Counted from the stretch's first letter, positions 18,073 to 27,034 are shown. The stretch is 64,000 nt of DNA from Dolichospermum sp. DET69 (GCA_017355425.1 CP070233.1:3141501-3205500); one strand, 5' to 3'. The notes: a model not told the origin generated them from the letters alone. Made by a program: numbers and translations.

Positions 18073-18267
18073 TCATTGCCCAACCAAGGCGCGGAACTTG
18101 CCTGCTGTCATCAGATCAGCCGCAGCAGATTTTGCGAATTTCAGCTTATACAGCCAATGCTCATCTTTATAGGGGCTATTATTGATGTTGAAGGGTGCTT
18201 CCAAAGCTTCGCCATTCCACCCGTCTTGTGCATTTAATCTCATAAAATTGTAGTTTTCCGTAGTCAA
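18073..18267 (-). CDS. Small hypothetical protein between sulfatase and maturase genes
   Basis: 64 residues from ATG 18267, about 90 bp upstream of the formylglycine-generating enzyme start. Protein-like sequence (LNAQDGWNGEALEAPFNIN, DEHWLYKLKFAKSAAADLM). No family is recognised. It may be a small gene of the sulfatase cluster or the surviving C-terminus of a larger gene. Confidence 0.4.
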   Translation of the reverse strand: MTTENYNFMRLNAQDGWNGEALEAPFNINNSPYKDEHWLYKLKFAKSAAADLMTAGKFRALVGQ

Positions 18268-18450
18268 ACGTAGCTATATCCGTCACTACAATGAACCTTA
18301 GTAATATCTTTCATTGTTGAAAATTCAACCCACATTCCGCACCCTGGGGTGTCACATAGTATTATCACTTGATTTTCTCTTGATTTTTGGATATAAATTA
18401 TGCCTTGTCGGCATCATGTATCCGTTAATTCATTGAGATTCGGTATATAA

Positions 18451-18849
18451 TACATCCTCATTTCATCATAAAAAACAGTAAAAACCGATTGTGACAGTTG
18501 AGGGTGCGGAAGATAGGATTCAACTCTAAAACCATTGATAACAATCTCACATCCGTTTTTTGTGGGAGTTTTAACACGACTTACATACTTTCTGTGAAGT
18601 TATGTTTTTACGATCTTTGTGCAAAGTAGCCTTAACAAAATCTCCTGTAGAAACATGAGTGAATATTTGTTTAGGCTCGGTGCAAGGAAAACCAAATTTA
18701 TTGATCCTACAGAATCTTCTGCAACTATGCCCCGTGCTTTTTACTGTTAAAATTTTTGTTGTAAGTATTTTGAGAGTTTCAACTTTCCCTACACAAGCAG
18801 CATCAATCCAATGAGTTTTAGGCAATCCTAAACAATTTTGGTAAAGTAT
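18451..18849 (-). pseudogene. IscB relic (C-terminal RuvC-III and target-interaction region)
   Basis: Minus strand. LGLPKTHWIDAACVGKVE (RuvC-III with the catalytic Asp), then LTVKSTGHSCRRFCRINKFG and FTHVSTGDFVKATLHKDRK follow the order of the IscB C-terminus (LPKTHW.DAACVG, G.G.RQMCR..KYGFP, F.TGD.VRA.V..GKK). After a stop at 18571, a shifted frame continues SRVKTPTKNGCEIVINGFRV. The RuvC-I, bridge helix and HNH parts are absent, and the upstream side is cut off by a palindromic repeat at 18858. It is not functional. Confidence 0.78.
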
Positions 18850-18857
18850 GTTTTTGG

Positions 18858-18883
18858 TAGGGGCAATTCATGAATTGCCCCTA
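18858..18883. repeat. Perfect 26-bp palindrome downstream of sulfatase 1
   Basis: Half-site TAGGGGCAATTCA followed by its exact complement. The same palindrome is at 21401-21426 downstream of sulfatase 2, and ~45 bases after it also match. It could act as a terminator-like hairpin for minus-strand transcription. Confidence 0.85.
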
Positions 18884-18946
18884 GAGATAGGGTTTAAGCG
18901 TAAGTCCTAAGACTCAGGAGTTTAGTCACGTCACAACCTATCTATT

Positions 18947-21361
18947 TTATTGAATCCCCACAGCAATGCGTAAGCGCAGTTCAGGAGAAATACGGGTTAC
19001 TTCGCCGTCACTAACATTAATTTTTACCCAATTCACCTCACCATTAAACTTGGTGACATCATAATCTTTAGTCACAGGAGAACCCGATTCAAAACCAATA
19101 TCACAGGTTTCATCAGCAGAAAATATAGAAGGTTCTGTTTGATCAACTCGCCCTTCTCCTACTTTTTTGTCATCAATGAAAAGGCTAACTGATCCCCCCT
19201 TACCTAAACCACCACCATCATAGGCAAATTCCATGCGCACTTTAGAGATACCAAAGGGAATAGTATCCCCTTCGACATAATATTGATATTTATCCAAGCC
19301 AAAAAAGTTGTAACAATATTTCAGTTTGCCGTTTTTGGCATACAAACTCCAACCGCCGATACTGCCACCAATCGCAATAATAACGCCTTCTGCCCGTTTT
19401 TTCTTTGAGAGAGGCAGGTTTAACTCTGCTTCTACCGTAAAAGACCGATTTTTGTAATCAACAATCGAGCTTTCCGTTAGGCGACCCATCCCACCATATA
19501 ATACTTGTGTCTTGCTTTCTATCAATTGTGGACGACCTGCTAAAACAGGATTAGAGCGTTCTGCAAAACGATCATCAAGGGGTACAACATTGTACTTAAC
19601 CGCCTCAATTAACCAGAGCCTTTGCAATTCCTTCAATTTATCAGGATAATCTTTAGCTAGATCCTTGGCTTGAGTCCAGTCTGTAGCAGTATCATAAAGT
19701 TCCCAAAGATCATCATCAAAAGCAGGTAAAACCTCGACCCCTGTCTCCCAGGGGATGCGGTGTTGAGTTACAGCCGTCCAACCTTTATGATAAATCCCCC
19801 GATTACCCATCATCTCAAAATATTGGGTTTCGCGGCGATCGCTCGCTATCTTGTCATCAAAAGAATAAGCCATACTCACCCCTTCTATGGGCTTTTGCTG
19901 TACCCCATGCACAAAAGTTGGTTCGGGTAACTTGGCGAGTTCTAAAACGGTGGGAGCAATATCAATCACATGATGGAACTGAGAACGGATTTCCCCTTTC
20001 GCCTCAATGCCATTAGGCCAATGTACAATACAACCATTGCGAGTTCCCCCAAAGTGAGAAGCTACTTGTTTTGTCCATTGATAGGGTGTATTCATGGCGT
20101 GGGCCCAACCTACCGCATAGTGGTTATAGGCTGCTGAGGTACCCAACTTGTCTTTATGGGCGATTAAGAAGTCTTCGGTTTCTAGGTCTTCATAACCCAT
20201 AATTGTGACCATTTCGTTAAAAGCGCCTTGCATGGAACCTTCCGCCGAAGCCCCATTATCGCCGATGACATAGTAGATGAGGGTATCATCGAGAACGCCT
20301 AAGTCTTCTAAAGATTGCACCAACAAACCCACATGATCATCCGCGTGTTCTAAGAAACCTGCATAGACTTCCATTTGTCGAGTGAGGACAGGCTTCATCG
20401 CTTCCGATACCCCCGTATCCCACTCAGGAATCGCCTCGTGACGATCAGTTAATTGAGCATCATTCGGAATTATGCCTAACTCTTTTTGGCGCTTGAAGGT
20501 TTCTTCCCGTACCTTATCCCAACCTTTCTCAAATGTTCCCTCGTTCTTATCAGCCCATATTCCCCCTTTCTTATACTTATCAGCCCATTCCTTTGGGACA
20601 TGGTGGGGAGCATGACAAGCACCTGGAGCAAAGTACATAAAGAAAGGCTTATCAGGCATTAAGGATTTTTGCTGACGTACCCACTTAATGGCCTTTTTGG
20701 TCAAATCGGTGGTAAGATGATATTCTTCTCCGGGGGTTTCTTCGGGTTCAATGGGGATAGTCCCTTCATAAAGACCGGGATAATATTGGTTAGTTTCACC
20801 GCCAATAAAGCCATAAAAGTATTCAAAACCACCGCCACCACTGGGCCAGCTAGTAAATGGACCCATAGGGCTTGTTTCCCAGACAGGAACTTCGTGGCAT
20901 TTACCAAACTGAGCGGTAGAATAGCCGTTAAGTTTCAAGATTTCCGCCAAGGGAGCCGCCGTATTTGGGCGGAGGCAATTGTTACCAGGTGCTGAGGTAG
21001 CCATTTCGGTAATCGCTCCAAAGCCTATAGAATGATGATTTCTTCCCGACAGTAAGGCGGAGCGGGTAGGAGAACAAAGGGCGGTGGTATGAAAACGGTT
21101 GTATTTAAGTCCTTTTTCGGCTAGTTTTTCGGCTACAGGGGTACGAATCGGTCCACCAAAGGCAGAAGATGCTCCGAAGCCCACATCATCTAGTAGGACA
21201 ATAAGAACATTAGGCGCGCCTTTGGGGGGACGTAAAGGCACAATGGGGGGATATTTGGTATCGGGATCTTTGGCATCAAAAGTCGTTAATCCTGGGGGCG
21301 TAATATCAGGAATAGGCAGGATGTCGCGTGATGGTTTGTTTGTACTGTTGTTGCTGACCAT
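18947..21361 (-). CDS. Arylsulfatase-type sulfatase 1 (804 aa)
   Basis: ATG 21361 is preceded by AAGGAG at good spacing. The protein is an alkaline-phosphatase-superfamily sulfatase that hydrolyses sulfate esters. Metal site LLDDVGFG (Asp58-Asp59); signature CSPTRSALLSGRN, with Cys96 as the formylglycine precursor; GYSTAQFGK lysine; FGK.H-like segment; metal Asp-Asn in YYVIGDNGAS. The C-terminal ~150 residues (LPLSKKKRAEGVIIAIGG ... DIGFESGSPVTKDYD) look like a jelly-roll/lectin-like domain. No signal peptide is visible, so it is probably cytoplasmic or non-classically localised. It shares architecture with the adjacent 908-aa sulfatase. Confidence 0.92.
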   Translation of the reverse strand: MVSNNSTNKPSRDILPIPDITPPGLTTFDAKDPDTKYPPIVPLRPPKGAPNVLIVLLDDVGFGASSAFGGPIRTPVAEKLAEKGLKYNRFHTTALCSPTRSALLSGRNHHSIGFGAITEMATSAPGNNCLRPNTAAPLAEILKLNGYSTAQFGKCHEVPVWETSPMGPFTSWPSGGGGFEYFYGFIGGETNQYYPGLYEGTIPIEPEETPGEEYHLTTDLTKKAIKWVRQQKSLMPDKPFFMYFAPGACHAPHHVPKEWADKYKKGGIWADKNEGTFEKGWDKVREETFKRQKELGIIPNDAQLTDRHEAIPEWDTGVSEAMKPVLTRQMEVYAGFLEHADDHVGLLVQSLEDLGVLDDTLIYYVIGDNGASAEGSMQGAFNEMVTIMGYEDLETEDFLIAHKDKLGTSAAYNHYAVGWAHAMNTPYQWTKQVASHFGGTRNGCIVHWPNGIEAKGEIRSQFHHVIDIAPTVLELAKLPEPTFVHGVQQKPIEGVSMAYSFDDKIASDRRETQYFEMMGNRGIYHKGWTAVTQHRIPWETGVEVLPAFDDDLWELYDTATDWTQAKDLAKDYPDKLKELQRLWLIEAVKYNVVPLDDRFAERSNPVLAGRPQLIESKTQVLYGGMGRLTESSIVDYKNRSFTVEAELNLPLSKKKRAEGVIIAIGGSIGGWSLYAKNGKLKYCYNFFGLDKYQYYVEGDTIPFGISKVRMEFAYDGGGLGKGGSVSLFIDDKKVGEGRVDQTEPSIFSADETCDIGFESGSPVTKDYDVTKFNGEVNWVKINVSDGEVTRISPELRLRIAVGIQ

Positions 21362-21400
21362 AAAGTTAGAATCTCCTTAAATGATAATAAGTAGGTTTGG

Positions 21401-21426
21401 TAGGGGCAATTCATGAATTGCCCCTA
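21401..21426. repeat. Perfect 26-bp palindrome downstream of sulfatase 2
   Basis: Identical to 18858-18883. The flanking sequence GAGATAGGGT.TA.G.GTAAG.CCTAAGACT is shared and the similarity reaches the stop codon of sulfatase 2 (GTGACTAA). Confidence 0.85.
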
Positions 21427-21464
21427 GAGATAGGGTCTATGGGTAAGCCCTAAGACTAAGTAGA

Positions 21465-24191
21465 TTAGTCACGCAACAACATACCCTGAAATTCTTTCTC
21501 AGGATTCATTGTTTCAGCGTCGTTTTTGATTGTGACTAGGACCTGTTTAAGGGTCGCTCCCTCAAACTCATAAGGTATGTGTGTTGCATAGTCTGACGAC
21601 ACGGGCTGACCGGCATCTCGACCAATATTGAATCCTTCCCCAGCTAGGGCAAACTTGCCTGGTTGAGTCAGGAACTTGTCTTCTGGCTTTGTTTTGTCTG
21701 CAAAACTATCCAGATTATGTTGAATTTGAGCTACTGGGATTTCTATGTCATTAATAAATAGACTGACATTTCCTAAAGTGCTACTACCAAAAGTAGGATC
21801 TGCCGATAGCATCCCAGTTTTTTCAAATTTAACTTTGAGCTTCACGCTACCAGTCAGTTTTTTTGGAAGTTGACAACTGACCTTTTGCTCCCGTTGTCCT
21901 AGCCAGTTATAGACATAACAAAGCCGGTTCTCATGGATATAGAAACTGTGTCCACCAAACCGCCCTCCGTGAGCTAACAGAACCCCCGCTGGATTTTTTA
22001 CCTTGGAGAAATCTTCAACAGTTGCCGTAATAGAATAAGACCGCATCCGAATGTTGGGAGCTACCGCTTCGGGAATTTCTGATCCCCCTGGATAGTAGAT
22101 ATACCCAAATTCGCCTTTAGGCCAGTCCCCACCACCAGTAAAGTCTGGTGGATCTGCCAACTGGGGACGTTCCGCACCAAGCCCAACAGCAGCCGAGCGA
22201 TCATCGAGTGGCATACCGTTATATATCCCTGCTTGCACGAACCACATATTTTTCATGATTTCGAGCTTTTTGGGATAGATTTCAGCTAAGTCTGTACTTT
22301 GAGTTGGGTCAGCAGGCACAATGACGGGTACAGCAGATACTGCCTTCCCTTCACCAGCCTTTTTCTCTAACCACTTATCACCATCCATACAGTAAAGTTC
22401 CCATCTATCTAGCTCAAAGCTGCCCCAATCAGAGGGTGCAGGAGCATGGGAGGTACAAGCGTGCCAGCCCTTATACCAAATTCCCCGTGTTCCCAGCATG
22501 GTATAGAACTGAGTCTCTCTTACCTTCTTTGGCTTACCATTCTCGTCTTTGGGCTTGAGAGCATCGTCTTTGTAGGGAAACTGGTACTTGGGTTGACCAT
22601 ATTCAGGAGCAAAAGTATATTTAAAGCTGATGCCCTCAATGGGGTTTTGGGTGAAGCCTTTGACCACTTCTGGTGGTTCTATGTTCAAACAATCATAAAG
22701 GGTTGGCACTACATCAACCGCATGAACATACTGTTTGCGATATTCGTATTTGAAATCTTTTGTTTTTTTGTCAATGCCGGGTCCGCAGATCATGAAGGGA
22801 GTCGCTGCACCTCCTTCATAGCCAGACCAACGTTTCCAATATTTGAAAGGGGTATCAAAAGCCCATGCCCAACCCGTGGGGTAGTGATTGTAGGTTTTGT
22901 CTGTCCCTAGATCCGGAAGAAGAGCAAAGTTTTTGTCAAAATTGTCGGCAACGTCGTTGAAGAATAAGTTTTCGTTGACTGAGCCATTGGGTCCTCCCTC
23001 CGCACTCGCGCCATTATCAGCCACGGCAATGATAATGGTATTATCCATTTGCCCTGTTTTTTCGAGAAAGTCTAGCAAACGACCAATTTGTTCGTCGGTG
23101 TAGGTGGAGAATGCCGCATAAATCTCTGCCATGCGGATAAATAGAGCTTTCTCTTTTTGGTTCAAACTATCCCAAGGTCTTACATAATCTGTTTGAGGCC
23201 ACACCTTCCCTTCAGGTACTCCTACGATAGTATGGTCAGAACCTGCATAGTTTTTATCAAGCACACCCTCATTATGAGGATTGATCACAGATGGGTCAAA
23301 ATTGCCGGTGAAGATTCCCAACCTTTTCATCTCGTCGAGAACTTCTTTGCGGTAAACCTCATAGCCATCTTTAAAGATGCTAGTTTGCTCAAAGGAGATA
23401 TCTTTTGGATTCTCCGAGTATCTCAATGTTGTGTTATATCCGTAATCTACTATCTTCTGTGGCCAGATTTGATGGGGAGCATGATTTGCACCGGGAGCGA
23501 AATACATCATCCAAGGTTTTTCAGGAGCGATCGCTGTTGTATCTTGGATAAAGGAAATTGCCTTATCTACCAAGTCTTTCGATAGATGATAGCCCTTCTC
23601 AGTGTCACTCAAATCTGGTGCATAGGGAGGCTCAATTAGATGATTGTCATAGACGAGATCGGGATACCATTGATCCGTTTCTCCCCCTAAAAATCCGTAA
23701 TAGCGTTCAAACCCACGACCGAGTGGCCAGTTACGCTTACTCGCAGCCATATTTGCTTCTTCTTCTGGCAGCAAATGCCATTTACCAAGAGCAAATGTGT
23801 TATACCCCCGTTCGCTTAACACTGCGGGAATTAGGGCGTTTTCAAAGGGGATACGCCCATTATTTCCGGGGAAACCAGAAGTGGCTTCTTCAATGCAGGA
23901 CATCCCATTACTGGTAGCATTGCGCCCATTTAATAGGGAAGAACGGGTGGGAGAACATAGGGCTGTGGTATGGAAGTTGGTATATACCAAACCTTTTCTA
24001 GCAATTCGGTTCAGATTGGGCATCTTGATCTTGCCACCAAACATTTCCCAAGCGCCGAAGCCTGTATCGTCAATCACGAGGTAAAGAATATTTGGTGAAC
24101 CTTTTGGGGCTTTTGGTTCTGCGTAAGGTTCCCAATCTGGGACGGAATCACGAATGTCGAGAGCGATTGTACCGTTGAATTGCTTAGTCAT
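21465..24191 (-). CDS. Arylsulfatase-type sulfatase 2 (908 aa)
   Basis: The frame opens at 24233, but ATG 24191 has AAGGAG immediately upstream and matches the start context of sulfatase 1. Metal site LVIDDTGFG (Asp41-Asp42); signature CSPTRSSLLNGRN with Cys79; FALGKWHLLP with the conserved Lys and His; IIAVADNGASAEGG with metal Asp-Asn; KPWMMYFAPGANHAPHQIWP. The C-terminus (VLLAHGGRFGGHSFYIHENR ... GFNIGRDAGQPVSSDY) is the same kind of beta-rich module as in sulfatase 1. With the formylglycine-generating enzyme it forms a self-sufficient sulfate-scavenging module. No transporter is encoded alongside. Confidence 0.92.
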   Translation of the reverse strand: MTKQFNGTIALDIRDSVPDWEPYAEPKAPKGSPNILYLVIDDTGFGAWEMFGGKIKMPNLNRIARKGLVYTNFHTTALCSPTRSSLLNGRNATSNGMSCIEEATSGFPGNNGRIPFENALIPAVLSERGYNTFALGKWHLLPEEEANMAASKRNWPLGRGFERYYGFLGGETDQWYPDLVYDNHLIEPPYAPDLSDTEKGYHLSKDLVDKAISFIQDTTAIAPEKPWMMYFAPGANHAPHQIWPQKIVDYGYNTTLRYSENPKDISFEQTSIFKDGYEVYRKEVLDEMKRLGIFTGNFDPSVINPHNEGVLDKNYAGSDHTIVGVPEGKVWPQTDYVRPWDSLNQKEKALFIRMAEIYAAFSTYTDEQIGRLLDFLEKTGQMDNTIIIAVADNGASAEGGPNGSVNENLFFNDVADNFDKNFALLPDLGTDKTYNHYPTGWAWAFDTPFKYWKRWSGYEGGAATPFMICGPGIDKKTKDFKYEYRKQYVHAVDVVPTLYDCLNIEPPEVVKGFTQNPIEGISFKYTFAPEYGQPKYQFPYKDDALKPKDENGKPKKVRETQFYTMLGTRGIWYKGWHACTSHAPAPSDWGSFELDRWELYCMDGDKWLEKKAGEGKAVSAVPVIVPADPTQSTDLAEIYPKKLEIMKNMWFVQAGIYNGMPLDDRSAAVGLGAERPQLADPPDFTGGGDWPKGEFGYIYYPGGSEIPEAVAPNIRMRSYSITATVEDFSKVKNPAGVLLAHGGRFGGHSFYIHENRLCYVYNWLGQREQKVSCQLPKKLTGSVKLKVKFEKTGMLSADPTFGSSTLGNVSLFINDIEIPVAQIQHNLDSFADKTKPEDKFLTQPGKFALAGEGFNIGRDAGQPVSSDYATHIPYEFEGATLKQVLVTIKNDAETMNPEKEFQGMLLRD

Positions 24192-24522
24192 TAGAGTCTC
24201 CTTAAATGAGCATCCTAGAAACAATTTGCACAAACAAAAGTAGGTTATAGGTTAAATAATCAGGCAGGTGCATTACTTCTTGAACGCACCCCAAAGCATT
24301 GGGTTATCTGGATTAGGGGGATAGCTAAACTGCCGTTTAGCAGTAGTGTTACAGTTCTTGATAGCTAGAAAAAATTAAAGACGCAAGAGGGGGAAGTCCT
24401 AACTTCTTTCAACAATCTAGTTGAGATTAGTGCTATGAAACAATCACCCAAGGGAATAGTTTGATTGTGCTATAAGAAGTATTCTGATCTGTACATTTAG
24501 AAGGGAAGTATTGTCTTTAAAT
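24192..24522. other. Upstream region of the sulfatase cluster
   Basis: Probably carries the sulfatase promoter, with no motif I can assign. On the minus strand 24273-24380 a short protein-like frame ends RQFSYPPNPDNPMLWGAFKK-stop, which may be the tail of a lost gene. A CTAAACTGCCGTTTAG palindrome lies at about 24326-24341. Confidence 0.4.
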
Positions 24523-24674
24523 TTACAGAGTTACATTAAAAATAGATGCTGGTGTGAAATTTGCAATAGCAAATGCAATAGAAATACATCGGAGGTTAGG
24601 AGAATCAATTAGGATTTTGCGAGATGGTAAAATTGTGACTTTGACAGCAGATGAAATACCATCTCGTGATGTTA
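24523..24674 (+). pseudogene. Relic copy of the small zeta-module partner gene (27900-28121)
   Basis: About 150 bases align to 27957-28107 with only scattered substitutions, covering DAGVKFAIANAIE.H.RLGESI.ILRDGK.VTLTADEIP. A one-base loss in the A-run near 24540 and the absence of the 5' part break the frame. Confidence 0.8.
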
Positions 24675-24717
24675 AATTGAAGTTGTAATTATTTATATGA
24701 AATCTAAAATCCAAAAG

Positions 24718-24882
24718 CTAAAGCATCAAACAAATTCCTCCTAATTCTTCGAGAGGAATTCTAAAGCCACCAATACCGGAAAATAGGTCTATAAAGGTAA
24801 ATTTAGTGGTAGGTTTTATGGTAGTTACAGGTTGAAATAATGGGAATATTTCTAGCTGTTGAGCATCAATACAAGATTTCAT
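24718..24882 (-). pseudogene. N-terminal stub of a C5-cytosine DNA methyltransferase
   Basis: 54 codons from ATG 24882: [20 protein letters not shown] is methyltransferase motif I (DLFSGIGGF), then PLEELGGIC and a premature stop. Motif IV (PCQ) and everything after are absent. It differs in sequence from the intact neighbour, so it is a separate gene remnant. Confidence 0.75.
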
Positions 24883-24981
24883 ATTAATTTAATACACAAT
24901 TTCATATTATATGATATTGACATTATATCAAGAAAATAGCGAAATGTTTTCAGTAACTTATTTTTCTTTTGCTTGATTTCC

Positions 24982-26100
24982 CTACATTAAATTAATCAGA
25001 TATTCACCAATTTCTTTAGCAAGTAACACCGGAACTGCATTACCAATTTGTTTATACTTAGAACTTATTGAACCATGAAAAATCCAATCATCAGGAAAAG
25101 TTTGAATTTTCGCAGACTCGCGCACAGTTAAAGGACGAAGTTCTACAGGGTGACACATATCTGTAGCTTTTTGGTGAGGACAAGTTGTAATAGTTGGAGA
25201 AGGTTTATCCCAAGATAATCTTCTGTAAAAACCAACTTTTCCCCCACCAGAATTATAAGCACCTCCCATTGCTTCGGCTTGTAATTCTTTTGGTAAATAT
25301 TTCCAATTTTGTCCTGCTTTTAATAATCTTAAAAACTTGAGACGATTTTCTGAATAACGCATAAATTCTGGTTGAATATCCACAAAATCTGTTAACGCAT
25401 CTTTTAACGTTATCCATTTTGGTAAAAATTTACCATCTTTGCTATATTTAGCTAGAGGAAATGTAGAGGCTTCACCATCTCTAGAACCAATAAAAACTAC
25501 CCGCAATCTATTTTGAGGAACACCATAATCTGCTGTTTCTAAAAGGTTATAAACTACGTTATAGCCTAATTCCTTCATTTCTGCTAAAACTATCTTTAAA
25601 GCTGCACCATTCATTTCATCAGGTTCTAAAGCTGGGTAATCTTTTCCGCGTTGATTTATTGGTCTATGACGTAGAGAAGCAGAAAGTAAACCTCTAACAT
25701 TTTCCATCAAAAAAAAGCGGGGTTGGACTTCTTTAACAATGCGAATAAAGTCCATAAATAAACTACCGCGAGGGTCCATTACAGAACCGCGTTTTCCTGC
25801 GGTGCTAAATGGCTGACAAGGGGGACCACCTGTTACTAAGTCTACCTCCCCAGGAACTAAAGCGCGACCTAGATTTAAAACTTTTCCTCCTTCTTCCAGT
25901 AATTCCTGGGAACTTACTTTTTCTAATTCTCTGGGAATAGCACTTTCTTGGAGATAAGGTCTATTAAGAGAAATTGTTTTAACTGCATCCCGGTCTTTTT
26001 CTACTACACTAACAGTATGAAATCCTGCTTGTTCTAGTCCTAAATCTAAGCCAAAAGCACCTGTAAATAGGGAAATGCAAATAGGTTTGTTATTGATCAT
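24982..26100 (-). CDS. DNA (cytosine-5) methyltransferase
   Basis: 372 residues, complete. Motif I SLFTGAFGLDLGLEQAGF (~10-27), motif IV GGPPCQPFSTAGKRG with catalytic Cys95, motif VI FLMENVRGL (~131), motif VIII YGVPQNRLRVVFIG (~190-203), and motifs IX-X WDKPSPTITT and YKQIGNAVPVLLAKEIGEYL. It transfers methyl groups from SAM to C5 of cytosine in a specific site not deducible here. No cognate restriction endonuclease is adjacent on this strand; the upstream Uma2-type gene is a generic nuclease family. Likely an orphan or remnant restriction-modification enzyme. Confidence 0.94.
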   Translation of the reverse strand: MINNKPICISLFTGAFGLDLGLEQAGFHTVSVVEKDRDAVKTISLNRPYLQESAIPRELEKVSSQELLEEGGKVLNLGRALVPGEVDLVTGGPPCQPFSTAGKRGSVMDPRGSLFMDFIRIVKEVQPRFFLMENVRGLLSASLRHRPINQRGKDYPALEPDEMNGAALKIVLAEMKELGYNVVYNLLETADYGVPQNRLRVVFIGSRDGEASTFPLAKYSKDGKFLPKWITLKDALTDFVDIQPEFMRYSENRLKFLRLLKAGQNWKYLPKELQAEAMGGAYNSGGGKVGFYRRLSWDKPSPTITTCPHQKATDMCHPVELRPLTVRESAKIQTFPDDWIFHGSISSKYKQIGNAVPVLLAKEIGEYLINLM

Positions 26101-26141
26101 TTTATGGTTCTACGAGTTGTACCATAGCGGTTATCGGTTGA

Positions 26142-26210
26142 GTGAGATACAAAAACCCCACCCCCAACCCCCTCCCCGCAAGCGAGGAGGGGGCTTAGGA
26201 TGTATCTCAC
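26142..26210. repeat. Short hairpin element, TGAGGTACA family, copy 3
   Basis: GTGAGATACA at the left and TGTATCTCAC at the right, enclosing CCCCTCCCCGCAAGCGAGGAG. Same layout as copies at 5963 and 45355. Confidence 0.75.
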
Positions 26211-26269
26211 AAAGAGTGCATACCACTCGCTATATTAATAGCTGTCATTTGTTAACGAATGAATAGAAG

Positions 26270-27034
26270 TTAGTCGGAAATACCCGCATCTATAAGGCGT
26301 TTTTCTAACTCTTCTAACCGTTTTAATGCGGCTTCTTTAGCAAGTCGTTCTAGGTTAACTTGTTGTTGTGCAGTTTCTTTAGCAAGTCGTTCTTGTTGGA
26401 CTAACTCAGAACCCCAAAGCAACAAATTATTATCTTGATCCCACCAGCGCAACCAGTAACCTTGACGATTTTCGCGCTTTCCTTCCCACACACCAATAAA
26501 TAATTCCATCTCCGCTAACCAGTAACGCTGATTTTCGTGATGTGAAGACAATTTATAATGTCCATTGTTATCTAATTGATGTACTTCTAATTCCCCAATG
26601 TTTGGTTCAAAAATGATGTAGTTAGGAACTTTTAAAATTTGTTCATAAAAAAACCATTTTCCAGGAGGATAAGTATGCTTATTGGAATATTCACTTCCAT
26701 CTGTATCGGAAAGAAATTCCATTACTACCACAGGGATTTGTCCCTGTTTATGGGGAGTGTAACTACGTTGAACTTGCTCTCTAGGCACTGTGATTTGTGG
26801 CACGTAAGCCCAGTCAGGAGCTTTGATGACAAATTTTTCATTTACTGTGGCACAGATGCCGTAATTGGTCGTAGAGAGGGAGGTTTCTGGAAGTTTGCCA
26901 GCAAGTTCTAGGCTTTCTGTTAATGCTGCGGCTAGACTGGGTTGATTGACATTATCCACGGGTTCATCGTCTAAAATGAAGTCTTCTGGTAGGAGTTCCC
27001 AGGTGATCTTGGTGGTCGAAGCAGTTACAACCAT
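26270..27034 (-). CDS. Uma2-family (DUF820) endonuclease-like protein
   Basis: 254 residues from ATG 27034; the upstream extension to 27088 is unlikely because it is AT-rich and unlike the family. Features of the restriction-endonuclease-like fold: APDWAYVPQI (Asp), VVVMEFLSDTDGSEY (Glu of the P-D...E-x-K-like core), KWFFYEQILKVPNYIIFEP, YWLRWWDQDNNLL. The C-terminal ~45 residues are a coiled coil (ERLAKE.A..L). This family is hugely expanded in cyanobacteria, and its role is unproven. It lies upstream of the cytosine methyltransferase on the same strand. Confidence 0.85.
   Translation of the reverse strand: MVVTASTTKITWELLPEDFILDDEPVDNVNQPSLAAALTESLELAGKLPETSLSTTNYGICATVNEKFVIKAPDWAYVPQITVPREQVQRSYTPHKQGQIPVVVMEFLSDTDGSEYSNKHTYPPGKWFFYEQILKVPNYIIFEPNIGELEVHQLDNNGHYKLSSHHENQRYWLAEMELFIGVWEGKRENRQGYWLRWWDQDNNLLLWGSELVQQERLAKETAQQQVNLERLAKEAALKRLEELEKRLIDAGISD

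Noticed and set aside
20669-24084. Several 60-150-codon plus-strand frames opposite the sulfatase genes
   Set aside because: Antisense shadows; the minus strand carries complete sulfatase motifs and ribosome sites.
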